This document shows, piece by piece, positions 46,126 to 58,633 of a stretch of DNA of 64,000 nt (its first letter is position 1; the number at the start of each line of letters is the position of its first letter). Source of the stretch: Siphonodentalium dalli. Lineage: Eukaryota; Mollusca; Scaphopoda; Gadilida; Siphonodentaliidae. Both the position numbers and the translations under genes were made by a program. Location of the stretch: NCBI GenBank assembly GCA_032622095.1, contig CP136065.1:41949503-42013502 (forward strand), written 5' to 3'. The notes under the pieces are model-generated. The model did not search any database and had not been told where the DNA came from. It saw nothing but the letters and a program-made list of their open reading frames with translations.

Positions 46126-47645
46126 GTTACAGTGAAGTAATTATTTCCCATAGGCATCAGTGTTAACATATAATGGCCTGCAGCCCTGACTATCCACGAA
46201 TTGTGATAAATGAGTACATGGTCACCAGGATTGGCATCTGCGCAAAGTTTCTGCATGAAAAAAATCATATCGTCGAGCATGGAATGTACCTTTAAATTTG
46301 GGATTTATAATCGAGAGTCAGAATTGCATTAAAAACATATTGACATTTTTTACCTCACACCAAACAAATAAATCTAGGAACCACGTGCTTTACAATGTGC
46401 CAATGTTTTGTTTGGAGTCTGAAATTTCAAGAGGAGTGATTGCATGTATTTTATATGTTTAAATAACGAAACTACTATTAACCATTTGAAAATAACATAT
46501 AAAATCTCTATCCATGACTTTGTTTTCGTCTTGTTAACCCTTTCCTGACCCCACCCCTGTTTACAATTGCAACACAAAATATCTTAAAATGAACACGAAC
46601 AGTCACCATGTGAGGTCCATGTCGATAAAGTAAACGATGGTAGCATATATACCCATCATTGGTGTTATAGCTGACGATTTCTCTCTGAGAAAATATGGAC
46701 GATGGTTCGCCTGATAAACATGAACACGCTGGAGCTTGAATTGGGCGCACTTGACAAATTCTCAGTCCTGGTAAACGACATTTTGGCATAAAACTGAAGT
46801 TTTGAGTGCAGCAGAATTATTCTGTGCCTACATGTATGTGCATGGAAACAGCCACACCACTCAAACACACCACCGTGTTACACTTTTTGTCGACAAGCCA
46901 CCTCAAGCAGACTAATTGGCTGCCATTTAACCCTGCACTGGTCATGTTTTACATCAAATTTTAGAGACCTGCCACATATAGCGATGCAGTTTGCTCTCAT
47001 GGCTAGTCGAAAAGCCTTTTATTTCAGTTGTGTACTGACCCTCGATGTTCAGTGCGTGAATTGTTACCATGACATTCATTAAAGGTACACATATGGGCTC
47101 ATAACGGACAAAAAAGGGAGATTTTCGAGGTGAAAATTTGAAGCAAAAATTGTCCCAGATGGGTTAATATTGGCTTCTCATTGATTACCACCGACTCAAA
47201 TAATATAATATGCCACGTGCTACAAGTTCCCTAATTGTTTGTTTGTCAATATTGATAGGAAACTCACCACTGGGCCCAAATGAGAAAAATGATTTTTGTG
47301 CTTTAGGTTACAGTGAAGTAATTATTTCCCATAGGCCTCAGTGTTAACATGTAATGGCCTGCAGCCCTGACTATCCACGAATTGTGATAAATGAGTACAT
47401 GGTCACCAGGATTGGCATCTGCGCAAAGTTTCTGCATGAAAAAAATCATATCGTCGAGCATGGAATGTACCTTTAAATTTGGGATTTATAATCGAGAGTC
47501 AGAATTGCGTGAAAAACATATTGACATTTTTTACCTCACACCAAACAAATTAAATCTAGGAACCACGTGCTTTACAATGTGCCAATGTTTTGTTTGGAGT
47601 CTGAAATTTCAAGAGGAGTGATTACATGTATTTTATATGTTTAAA
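46126..47645. repeat. 330-bp direct repeat pair, about 97-98% identical, 1.18 kb apart
   Basis: 46126-46460 and 47309-47645 match from GGTTACAGTGAAGTAATTAT to TGTATTTTATATGTTTAAAT with only scattered differences. On the minus strand both carry an open stretch GDHVLIYHNSWIVRAAGHYM followed by LTL.PMGNNYFTVT; one copy ends there at a stop, the other reads on. I do not recognise a family. The interval (46461-47308) holds minus-strand frames of no known family. Confidence 0.85.
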
Positions 47646-47649
47646 TATA

Positions 47650-48561
47650 GAAACTACTATTAACCAACCAGAGCCTAGAATTTTTTTAATTCTCTCCTGC
47701 ATCTTGGTCCAAAATCTGTTGGAGGGCGCTACCAATCGAATTACTCACTGTAACCTAATGCATTGGAATTGGTCTGCATATTGGCCATAGTATGCTAGTT
47801 TTTTGGTTTTAGCAGCTTGACTGAAAGATTCATTTTTTTATTGAAGTTATAATCTCATAACACATACATGAATACATTGGTATAGAATTATGTTGAGACA
47901 ATTTTTGTGTAGAAACAAACCATTGAAAGTTCGATCACGTGACATCAGTTACTTATTCCTTATTCAATTGAAAACATTCTGGTCCGATTTTCACTGAATA
48001 AACGGCACTGTATACGAATAATTAAGATACCTCCCGAAAAATGTACCACCAACCCACTGGGGTTCTATACCCTACGACTCATGTAATAATGTCGTTATTA
48101 CAATTTGCGTATCGTGGGGGGGGACTACCAAATGTTCAACGGTTCGGGAAAGTAGCTGTAGGATATCGCAGAAAGAGCAAATACCCAACTGGATTATAAA
48201 CCTTCCATTCAGGGTTACAAGCCGAAAAAAATAGGGTCGTTAGGTAGGGTTTTTTTTCTTCTTTTTTTATTATTTTGTTTACTTTGACATATTCTTATTA
48301 CATTTCATGTGCGTATTTTACTCTGCAAGATTGACATAAAACTACATTTGATTATTTTTGTATAAATTTTAATATTACATAATACTTTTACTTAGAAATT
48401 AACCTATTCTGAGATGCTTAAATGTGTTTTTTTTTTTTTTTTATTAAATAATTGGTGAAAAATTAAATAGATTTTCTTGAAAACCATGAACAAATCTTTA
48501 GGGTATGGGGTTTTAAATAGGGTCGGTAGGGAAACCAAACCACAAATATTTTTTATTTGGC
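47650..48561. other. Non-coding AT-rich region, nothing recognised
   Basis: TAGGGTCG.TAGG occurs at about 48233 and again at 48520, bracketing T-rich runs; possibly a decayed insertion. No gene. Confidence 0.4.
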
Positions 48562-48800
48562 CTTAACGCGGTCATAAAAGTTACATACTGCAACAATGAG
48601 ACATCCGCGATGATACATTCCCGAAAATCCGAAATGTGTTGTCCTGCGAGATATTCCCATCGTCATAGCTCCATTGACACGGCCAGATCAGCCTTACTAC
48701 AATTTCCTAAAATAACTCGCATCGCATGAAACCCGAAATCTGTTGTCCTGCGAGATATTCCCATCGCCCCATTGCCATGGCCAGATCAGCGTAGCAGACT
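48562..48800. repeat. Dispersed repeat, inverted relative to 24040-24205, partly duplicated
   Basis: 48570-48725 matches 24040-24205 in reverse. A second partial unit (GAAACCCGAAATCTGTTGTC, CTGCGAGATATTCCCATCG, GGCCAGATCAGC) follows at about 48727-48792. Confidence 0.8.
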
Positions 48801-48960
48801 AGCAGTAAACACACATATATAGTATAGGGCCTAATAAACGTGACACATGATTAGCGGCGGCCATATGCATTGACATGGGTATTCAGATCCATGGGCACGT
48901 CAGATATAATGCAGCTGGGTCAAAGAGCATTTAATTGCACTTTATTTTGTTCTGTATAAA

Positions 48961-48979
48961 TTATTATGTGTTGTTGTTT

Positions 48980-49031
<52 letters not shown>

Positions 49032-49032
49032 A
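48961..49032. repeat. (GTT)n microsatellite
   Basis: About 20 TTG/GTT units, nearly perfect. Confidence 0.97.
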
Positions 49033-50250
49033 ACTAGGGGGTTGGAAGACTGATGGCACCTTTAACCACACTCGCGGTATCCGTTTTTCATCAGATGAAT
49101 CATGATTTGGTCCCATTGGATTAATTTAGAAAAGTATGTCGTTATCATAATTATTAATTATTTCGGGGGAGAGGTAACTAAAATCAAATACCTCGCGAAC
49201 GGTTGAAAATTTCTTTCAATTTTGTTCTTCATTTACATTATCAATTTCGTGAACATTATATATTTCTCCTACTAAAATATTTGGGTTCAACTTGTAACCA
49301 CTTGCGGTATTTCATGTGGTTTTATTGTGGTTTCATGAGTGGTGAAAAATTGCTGCTCTCATATACTATAAGTATATTCTATATTTAAAGGTACTCATTC
49401 CGATCCGATTGTCCCCATATAATCAGATCTCAACAACAACAACATTTTCTGAAAGCCGCTTCAGTTATCAGAATCGATTAATTGCCCAAAAATAATGCTA
49501 ACCACAGTCAACTATAGTATAAAATTGCCCAAAACGTGTTATTTATCACATTTTGTTAAACGAAATATGGCCGGATTTTTAAATTTCTAATATCCAAAGC
49601 ACTTGATTTTAGAGTTATACATCTTCATCCGCAATTTAGTCCGAGACCGTCGCCTTGACGAATTTTGTTCAGACCACTAATAAATACATATCTCGAGAAA
49701 TAACAAATTTCAAAAATCGATATCTGAACACTCTGAGCTTCGTTTGGTGGGTTCCTCGACTAGAATCAAATATTGTTTACCCACGAAGCCAAATGAATAG
49801 TAATTTGGGAGCGTTAATTCGGATTATGCATCTTTAACATGCAGATTGGCTCTAGTCTCTTATGTTTTACAACAAACTGCCATCTTTACCCCAAGTTCTT
49901 CGAAATGGACCCCCCCCCCCCCCCCCCCCCGCCCACAACTTAAGTAATATTTTTTCAAATGTTGGAAATGTTATGCCTGATATAACATCAGTGCGAAATG
50001 TTAGACCCAAACTTTATAATTCTAATTTCTAATTCAATTCAATTTATTTTCTATAATCATCAAATGTAGATATATGAGGGTGATTTGATTACAAATTAAA
50101 TAATACAATGTATAAGGGGGTTGTGTATGGGGACATTGGATAATTTATGTATGTGATCATGAGTTTATGGTGCTACCTCAGAACGCAGCTATAGCAATAT
50201 CAAAAATTATATTGATGTCGGAGTCATTCTTTATGAAGATTTGGTACATT
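49033..50250. other. Non-coding region with a poly-C tract
   Basis: 49909-49930 is a C run of about 22 bases with one G soon after. No gene recognised. Confidence 0.45.
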
Positions 50251-50252
50251 TA

Positions 50253-50392
50253 AGAAATAAATACACTGCGTGTATAGTAGAATTTGACCACAAAGAAACT
50301 GATTGTAGGACGACGCGAAGCGGAGTCCTACAATCAGTTTCTGTGGTCAAATTCAGTGTATTTGCGCAGTGTATTTATTTCTTTTGTAATTC
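50253..50392. mobile_element. Palindrome with GACGCGAAGCGGAGT loop, copy 2
   Basis: AAGAAATAAATACACTGCG...AATTTGACCACA.AGAAACTGATTGTAGGAC pairs with its inverse ending CGCAGTGTATTTATTTCTT. The unpaired centre GACGCGAAGCGGA at about 50313-50325 equals that of 28205-28365, although the arms share no sequence with that palindrome. Confidence 0.9.
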
Positions 50393-52926
50393 GACTGTAT
50401 GTTTTGGTCGAAACTCTTAATGACATACGTTCAACCTGCTATGTAATAGCCCAATTTCTAGCTCTGCGTGGTATGATTTTCCATCAAACAGTTCTGCTGT
50501 TAGAACTGTAACGTCAAACATCACTATTGAACGGCGACCCCTTTTCATTGCCTTTTTGGCAACAAAAAATTCCATTAAGAATTATGTTTGTTCTATCTTA
50601 AATAAAATTCAGTATATTACAGTAGGTAGTCATTATATGTCTCTTTCTTCAGTCTTTAGCATGACATTAACCAATGCTCGTGTTGTTTGACTTCTGAAAG
50701 TTTGAGGCGTTGGCAGCATTTCACTGATTGTACCACATTTTTTTGTGGTACAATTCAGAATATCTAGAATTGTACCACAAAACGACGGTCGTGTCTCCAT
50801 GGGAATACACGATTCTGACCAATCAGGATGAACCTTGTATGTAGGTTTAGGCAAGGTCGTATTACAAATATAAATAACATGTATATTGTATATAAATAAT
50901 TTTATGAATGGAGTCATAAATTAATTTTCACTATAATTACCATGTTGTTTGGATCGTTAATATGGTACACGAATGTATTTTACACTAATCCATAGCTCAA
51001 ATTCATTCATTTGTTACATATATTCTGTTCAGTATAAAAGGAGATGGTCCAAAAAATGACCGAATTCAGAATTCATTTTGGTGGGAAATGTATTGTTTTT
51101 GACCGAATATATTACTAGTTCCCACGCGGGTGTAGGGGTATAGTAAAATATGTTTTACACCGCGTTTGTTACAATAAACAACCCATCCCCAATCCCACCA
51201 GAATCTCAGCATATACCCCCACGCGTTGTGCTCATCAGCGTGGACAATTATTTCAATCAGTCTACGTAGCGGACTTAGATGCAAAACATGGATATATATT
51301 AGATATATCTGCATCTCATATCAAGCTAGTCGCTCCTGGTGTGCGTCGCCTCCAACATTGCATCTCAGCCAACACAATTGCGACAAAATAAAAATAATAT
51401 CAACAAAATAAGCATTGATTTTCTTATATGTAGGTCACTGAATGTCATGACTGATGCAGCTTTACTTTTCTTTTGGAATTGGTAATTTAGAAGAGTTATC
51501 ATTAATCCAAATCTTCTTTTCATATTTTGCACCAAACATGTCCCAAAACATCCAGAGTTTGGATGTCAATTGTAAACATCTGAGAGGTCAATGTTTCATG
51601 TTTGTCGTCCAATACGTCTAATTATACAAATGGAACTTATTAATGTTTTCTAGATTACCTGTTCCTTAGTGTAAGTAATTTTACACTAGTCATGTCCTTC
51701 GCCGCACGTGGCTATATTCACACGTAAGAGAACCAACAACCCTTTCCTCAGAGTCCATGCATCCTGGCATAATCTGGTTGCATACCTGTACTTAATATTC
51801 CAATATAGAATATCAGCTTTAACGTTGTTTCATATGGAGATGGTTGACTTAACTGTGACATAATTCCACTGTACATAGAAATCACGACTCTATCCCCCCC
51901 AGTGATCATGTGACAAAATTGCCCTGGAACATGAGTCAGATTACCCTCTCTTCGCCTGGATCACAAATTTATATATACTTATCAGAAATCTAGCTATAGA
52001 ATCTATACTGCTGGGTCGATTATGGCCGTCTAAAGCAAAATGCACCAGCGCGAAGATCAACCGCTATGCCTCTATTAAAGTCAAGGCTATCTATTATGTA
52101 ATTCAATGTCATTTCTCATCGAGCGCTGCCGAATATAATGTACCTCTTATAATAAGTAAATCTGAGCGCTGCCAAAAGCCTCGAATGGACATTTGTCAGA
52201 TTCCATTTTCAACTCATCGCGAAACAACACGTGTTTCTCCCCCAGCGGAAACCATTAGATACCACAAATTATAAACTATTAGAAATACATCAAGAGAAGT
52301 AATTTTGGCGTCGATGTAAGATGTGCGCCGGAGAGGCCGCTTAAAACCTTTAATGTTTCTTCGTGTATTATAGGATTTCGCGAGTGCATGTGTCAGATGT
52401 ACTTATATATTACTGAAACTTTTTAATCAAGCATGGGCCATACTTCAGTGTTCATCCCGAACTTTCCTACCTCAAATCCGTTTGTTCTGCAACAAATACC
52501 ATCCTCCTACATGCACGGGATTGGGAGAGGCCGCCATTACAGTTTCGGACCATTTTACTTTCGGACTAATTTTATTTTAAACTGTTATCACCTTCTATTT
52601 TTAACCGTTTCTACGTGTGGCAACTGGTGCCGTTGATGGATATCTCGTGGAGATGCGTGACTGCTTTCCTGGGTGGGCTTGTTCCTGTCTGTGGGAATGT
52701 GTTTTCTGATGTAATTTGGAATTAAATATGTAAATCCAAATTGGACATTCCAGTCAACGTATGTTTATGAAGAGGCCGGGTAGTCAGGCCATGCAGTGTT
52801 CAAACCTTATTTATTATGTGTGCATACTTACATGCACAAACATTTGTAACTCAATGCGTTCGTTCTACAGTGTGACTGGCTTCTCTGGAAAGCATCGGTA
52901 CCTCATTGTGTAGCCCATCAGTCCGT
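50393..52926. other. Non-coding region, nothing confirmed
   Basis: A small palindrome (TTTTGTGGTACAATTC / GAATTGTACCACAAAA) at about 50741-50780 explains part of the minus-strand frame 50633-50917. No gene recognised. Confidence 0.4.
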
Positions 52927-53877
52927 GTGTTGTTCTAGTCCAAGTCTTCTTGTACTAAACCAGCTAAGATATTGGTATGGCGAGATGCTGGTGTTTAGTC
53001 CAAGTCCGCCTGCATAGGCTTCTTATAACACGACTTACGCCCAGGATCTGTGGCGGGAATTTGTGGTGTATTTTACTCGATTTACCTAGCAAATCAATAC
53101 ATGATGCTATATACATCGGAAAGAGTGACATCTTGTGGTCATAATGGTGTATAATAATCTAACTTTCATGTTAAATTACGCATAGAATATTCCGGTTGAT
53201 TGTCACTGACATCGCTGTTTTTATATTTTGTTTACGTTTTAACTTAAACCCGAAGAGTTACGGAGAACCTCGGCATTGTCCGCAGTTTGTTTTGGGCGAG
53301 ACGAATTTATATACAAACAAAATGGCAGTCCCCGTATTATTCTAATGCTTGTTGTGTTTACACTGTTTTAAACTGTCAGATGGTTGTAATTCCCGTAATT
53401 TATTTAATGTATTACATTTATATCTTCAATATTTACTTAATATATGTATTTATATATTCATTGACACGTATAATTACGATTACAATGGAGAATTCATCGT
53501 GATTGGTTGATCGAAAATCTACGGAATATTTTCACCGGAAAATGCCGAACGCAGTTCGCGAGGTCAACTGAGTTCGCATACTTTAAAAAAATTGTAAACA
53601 TTGCGGCAAATGTCTCTTTTCACATTTAATTACCGCTTTCAATTCACAACTGATGTGGGTTTCTGATCAAATAGCATGTCTTCTGATGAAAATATCCGTT
53701 TATTGTCGCAATTGTGATATTTTATTTCATATAATAGTGGTTTTATTTGAGCGGGTCACTAACGCTTAAGTCGTGTTATAAGAAGCCTATGCAGGCGGGC
53801 TTGGACTAAACACCAGCATCTCGCCATACCAATATCTTAGCTGGTTTAGTACAAGAAGACTTGGACTAGTGTTGTTC
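52927..53877. mobile_element. MULE-like non-autonomous DNA transposon, 933 bp, 9-bp target duplication
   Basis: GTGTTGTTC at 52927-52935 is repeated exactly at 53869-53877. Between them the element (52936-53868) begins TAGTCCAAGTCTTCTTGTAC and ends with its inverse. The inverted arms are about 102 bases (52936-53037 and 53767-53868) with about one mismatch (CCAAGTCCGCC versus CCAAGCCCGCC). Long, nearly identical arms with a 9-bp duplication are the pattern of Mutator-like elements. The 730-base interior has no transposase. The intact duplication and arms indicate a recent insertion. Confidence 0.85.
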
Positions 53878-54466
53878 AAGTTATAGAATAATATCCAGAA
53901 CTCAACAGTAACTCTTTCGGAACCTCGGATGATAATTTTGCGTTGTTTGCACCAGTTGAGCAAATTCCAAGTGATATTAACTGTATTTTATCTTGATGTA
54001 TAATTGATTCAGTCATTCCACTTGTTTTTTTTACCCCGATTGACGGGGGTGCACCGTAAAATCACCCGCGAAATCTCAATAAAAACATAGCCATATGCCT
54101 CGCGATCTACTTCAAATTAACCCTTTCATTACCAAATTGATTTCCCCATTTGTTAATGGAAAGATACATTGAAATGGCCTATTTCATATCGAGGGATGAT
54201 CAGAAAATATAATCAGACGACAGACACATGAAAGGATCATACAAGTAAGAGCAGCAGGATTCATATTCATTGGTGAAAAAATATTCTGATAATTCATTCA
54301 ACAAACAGCCTTTGGTGGAACTTTTTAGCTGAATATTTCCTAATGGAACTACTCGTCGATGAACGTTTAGTAAAGAAAGGTTTAAGACTTTACTATAACC
54401 TGCCATTTCAATGACGAATCTTCCCATTTCAACAATGGTTAATTATATTTTGCTTTTATTTTTCAG
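53878..54466. other. Upstream region and splice acceptor of the TRIM-like gene
   Basis: No coding signal. A strong acceptor TGCTTTTATTTTTCAG ends at 54466, eight bases before the ATG at 54474, so the coding exon is probably preceded by a 5' UTR intron, as is common for TRIM-like genes with one coding exon. Confidence 0.5.
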
Positions 54467-54473
54467 AAAAGTC

Positions 54474-55942
54474 ATGTCAGCTGCTGCATTCTGTGAGCTC
54501 GACTCCCGACCATTTGATTCGTTTTGCGGCACCCACTTGATACCATGCTGTGCATCGTGCCATGCAGTCGCATATCCCGAATGTAAACTCGAAGACTTGA
54601 CGAAGGCGACAGCAAAACTGGAAGCGGATGTCCAACAATACGAATCGTGTCTTGATAAGTTAATTTCAAAAGCAAAAGAGATGCGGGAATCTGTTCCCGG
54701 TTGGCTAACCAAACAGGACGGAAGAGAAGATGCTATGATAGCTAATGTGAAGAATTTATTTCTTGAAATTCGCAGGATCGTTGATGATTGCGAGAATAAT
54801 GCGCTTGATCGTGTGGGAGAGACCATGTCAAAGCATAGACTGGCGGCAAGGAGTGTGGATAAAGTAATCAAAGTTTTGTCCGAACTGAAGCCAGAACAAC
54901 ACGCATCGTCACCAAGGCCAGGACAAGAGGTGGAATCATGTTCCAGCGAAGGGTCAGCTATAAATGTAGATGAAGTTCCTGTCCATAAAGTATCAACTGC
55001 AAAAAGGGCTAAAATTCTAAACAAGCGTTCAATCAAGCTCCATCAGGCGATAGCCAAGTCAGAAAGTCTTATGAAAACGTATTACCGATAGATTACGAGA
55101 CCGTCATCAATGAAGGAGTTTTAGATTCTGTGCAGAATATTTTAAAGGATTCTTCTAATATCAGTATTTGTCAGAACTCAATCACGATCAGTCAGTTAGT
55201 AAAGGAATTCGACATTTCCTGCGGAGGATCTTGCTCGGTCATGACGTTCCTCAACCAGAGTCCGGAGTCGGACATGATTGTTGCATCCCACTCTCGGAAC
55301 ACACTCAGTATGGTATCTGAAAACGGTAAAACCACCAAGTCTATCGCCCTCGCCATCAATGGCCGACCGATGGGTATTTGTCTTCTGGATAATCTCATCT
55401 ACATAACGCATTCGAATCAAGAAAAGATATCGGTGTATCAAACCTCAGCTCTCTGTCACCAAACATCGTTTCGTGTATCCGGAGGGTGTACAGGTATCGG
55501 ATCCGTCGGCGACAGATTAGTCGTTGCATGTCAGAAGGATTGTTGCGTGCGCTCGCTAACAACGAGTGGTGACGTCATTGCTCAGTCGTCACACGCCTTC
55601 AAGTATCCATGGGGCGTGGCTGTATCTCCGGAGGTCGACGCCGTGTTTGTGACGGATAGTTTATCAAATCAGGTGGTAGCGTTGTCCGCGGATCTCGCGA
55701 CACATCTCAGAACGATATCGTGTGGCGGGTCTCTTCCAGAGGGTGTGTGTTTGTTTGGTGGCAACATTTACGTCTGCAACCACAACAGTAACAAAGTGAT
55801 GGAACTGAGTCGCGATGGACAACATAGTCGCTCAGTAATACCAGTAAACGATCCTGTCGGAATATGTGTCAACCCTGCCAGGATGTGCTTCATGGTTTCA
55901 AATTTAAAGAATAATATCACATCATACGTGGGTCAGCAGTAA
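54474..55942 (+). CDS. TRIM-like B-box/coiled-coil/beta-propeller protein, one frameshift
   Basis: The first frame (54474-55091, 205 codons) starts just after a splice acceptor and has one B-box type 2 zinc finger (C7, D10, C18, H21, C25/C26, C29, C37; DSFCGTHLIPCCASC). A long heptad-rich coiled coil covers about residues 40-140 and a Ser/Lys-rich linker follows. The second frame is open from about 55061 to 55942 and encodes a six-bladed NHL-type propeller: repeated P-x-G-(I/V) blade starts (PMGICLLDNLIYIT, PWGVAVSPEVDAVFVTD, PEGVCLFGGNIYVC, PVGICVNPARMCF). Reading must shift by one base between about 55061 and 55091, so this copy has lost one base or the assembly has. There is no RING finger or first B-box, so no E3 activity is predicted from this exon. 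In molluscs such proteins form large families linked to development or innate immunity; the role here is inference. Confidence 0.75.
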
Positions 55943-56377
55943 ATTGTCAGAACATCGCGGTATGTGGGGACGATTTCTACCTGAATCAAGACTGACACGT
56001 CGTCGGTTTGCAACAAGTATAGTCAGCATGTCTCTATTACTTCATTATCATATATACTACATATAGGTCCGCTCCAAAATGTATAGAGAAATTCACCGCA
56101 TATGTTATGCGCACTACACTGCTTTAATCGGCTTAGACAGGTTTTTGTTATTATTATTACACTCCTAGATATGCGATTTCCATTGAAAACGCTGTTAATT
56201 AAAAATAGTAATGTCACTAGTGAATTATGTCATTTCCCGTGACGTCATTGACGTTACGTCGCTTATTGATCTAGATTGAATTTTCGATGGTTGATATTTA
56301 TCCACATCGGGACTTTCATGCATTAATTCTGTGTGTTTTAATCATATTTGGCGAACCAAATTGATGCAGAAGTGTAA
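55943..56377. other. 3' flank of the TRIM-like gene
   Basis: No further coding signal. No AATAAA was found close to the stop codon. Confidence 0.4.
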
Positions 56378-56500
56378 CATATAGAGTAACCAATTAGTTC
56401 CGAGAATTACGTTTATTAATTCACTCGCACTCCTTTCTTACCGACGTCTCTCGTGAATTATTTTACGTAATTATCGGAACCAATTGATTACTCTCTATAT
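56378..56500. repeat. Inverted repeat, about 48-base arms, 28-base spacer
   Basis: ATATAGAGTAACCAATTAGT through TTAATTCAC (to 56424) is inverted, with several mismatches, at 56453-56500 (GTGAATTA...ACCAATTGATTACTCTCTATAT). Likely a foldback MITE. Confidence 0.8.
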
Positions 56501-58189
56501 TATGAATTGTATTGTTGGCATATTACCTTTATTTGTGTTTATGCAAAAAAATGGAGCATGTTCCATTTTATTCGGACGGACAGGAGCAACGTATACGAAA
56601 TTGTTAAAAAGGCTCGTGGTTAAAACCACAATTCCACTCGTGGTGAAAATTTGGTGCTCTCGGCTACTATGGGTGTATTTTATTTATGCCATAATAATTA
56701 TTTATTTTATTTTTGCGCGAAATCAACTACTCCGCTACGAGAGAGACACACACGACGCTATTAGGAATGCTACATTTGATTGAAATGCAAGCAATTTTCA
56801 TCATATCTAATTGATATCATGACAATCTCCAATTTTAAATGAATATAACATAAGAACTATTTTGCTAACTACGGTGTAGTTCTACTATTGGTATAAACGT
56901 TTAACACACGAAATCACGTTTGAAAGTTTACGCCCACGTAGAAATTTATACTAACAGTAAGACGTTGTATACCCACAGTAGGGTGTAAAGATGAAATTTA
57001 CAAAATAGGTGTTATACGCACAATAGAATAGGCAATTATGGTATAAATGGCCCTTCAGAATGTGCTTCGTTATAATATATAGTCGCAATGACTCTACTCT
57101 ATCATACATGGGTCAGCTGCAGAATGTGTGAAGAACATAATGCGCGTGTAATGGCAGCCTGATACACTGCTGGGTGGATACATCATGAGGGTAACCGAAT
57201 TATATTATTTCCAAGAACGAGAGAACAGGGACGTTGCGACAGGGGGTTGAGTTATCTCACCTCTTCCATCTTTGGCCAAACTTTTCAACATTTATAAATT
57301 TCAAGTCTGACACATTAGTTGGAAATATCAGACCGAAACTAAGTTGTTTGTTTTCTGATCTACTATATAATTTGAGACTTCCGTATATATATGTGTGTGT
57401 ATATGTGGGTACTTCATGGAATCGAAAACGCGTGTACAGATTGAGCTCAAATTTCGTATGTAAGTGTAAAATCTCACCGACACGACCGTGGTCGCGTTTT
57501 GGAGAAGCTCAGAGCACCCTTTATCCACTCCCAAATCACCGCAATGGCACGGCGTGGGTTAATCAAGTGATTATTTAATGAGCGTTTGTTTTTTGACGCA
57601 TCGTTATATAGCCCTATGTCTATTACATTCCCAGCTAGCAGTCTACATATAGACTATAAGACTTAAGGCCATATATTTAACTTTACTATTGAAAGTTGCA
57701 GGTGGGCTGGTTGGGGTGCAGAATAAGAAAGGTTGTATACATTACAATGTTCTCTTCTCTCTCAAAATAACACACTGCACGATACAATACATCGATGATG
57801 ATGAATCACATGCGACATGTAATATATGATAACGTCTATGGATCCGAAGAATATCATGTTGAATAACCTACATGTGAAGTCTGGAAACTACTAGACCCTA
57901 GAAAGATAGATGATACCTAATCTAGAATGTGTATATACTATATAATATAGAACTAGGGTATGAATATATAAAAGAGTAGAAATACCATTAACGCTCCAAC
58001 ATGGAGACTTCCAACAATTATAACTATTTACAGCACCGTGATAACAAAGGGATTTATCCAGGTAAATGGACCATCCATTCCAAACTACTCTAAAATCATC
58101 TTTACAGATGTGGATGGTCACAACTGACTTATAAATATAAATGGATGATAAAACAATACATGTAACAAGACAATACAAACATGACAAGT
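56501..58189. other. Non-coding region, nothing recognised
   Basis: Open frames such as 57234-57578 (+) and 57891-58187 (-) have no family resemblance. The minus-strand end of the Gypsy LTR may lie near the right edge. Confidence 0.4.
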
Positions 58190-58619
58190 AAAATGATCAG
58201 AGATAATAAATAATATTAGCTTACCAATTCGGAATGATTTGAGTCCGGATGAATATTTATATCCTTTATGATATAACTTTAAGAAGCTTTTACATTGTTT
58301 ATATATATTAAGTATTTATTTATTTAAGTTTAAGTTGGAGATAACCCAACCGCTCCATTGTGTTTATATGAGAAAACTAACTATAGCAATGGCGGCAAAC
58401 GTGAGTGAGAAGTACTCACGGTGGGATTGGGCTAAAGTTAAAAGAGGTAAGGCAGCAGATAGAAATTAAGAGGGAGAGGGTCGCAAAGATTTGCGTGCAG
58501 TGTAGATTAACAAATGATGGTTTAGTAATTATTGTTAAAAAGGTTGTTAATAATAAATATTCCTAATAATTCTGATCTAATAAAATATTGATAATATTAC
58601 ATATTTTACCACCGCCACA

Positions 58620-58633
58620 TTCTCCCCCCTCTT
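58620..58633 (-). promoter_or_regulatory. Polypurine tract and 3' LTR boundary
   Basis: On the minus strand a purine run AAGAGGGGGGAGAA directly precedes TGTGGCGGTGG, the expected primer site for plus-strand DNA synthesis followed by an LTR beginning with TG. Confidence 0.7.

Noticed and set aside
50633-50917. 94-codon minus-strand frame with several cysteines
   Set aside because: Much of it is read from a small palindrome (TTTTGTGGTACAATTC and its inverse).
54443-55036. 197-codon minus-strand frame
   Set aside because: Antisense shadow of the TRIM-like coding sequence.
55061-55091. Programmed ribosomal frameshift in the TRIM-like gene
   Set aside because: No slippery heptamer in the correct phase was found in the overlap; an indel or assembly error is simpler.
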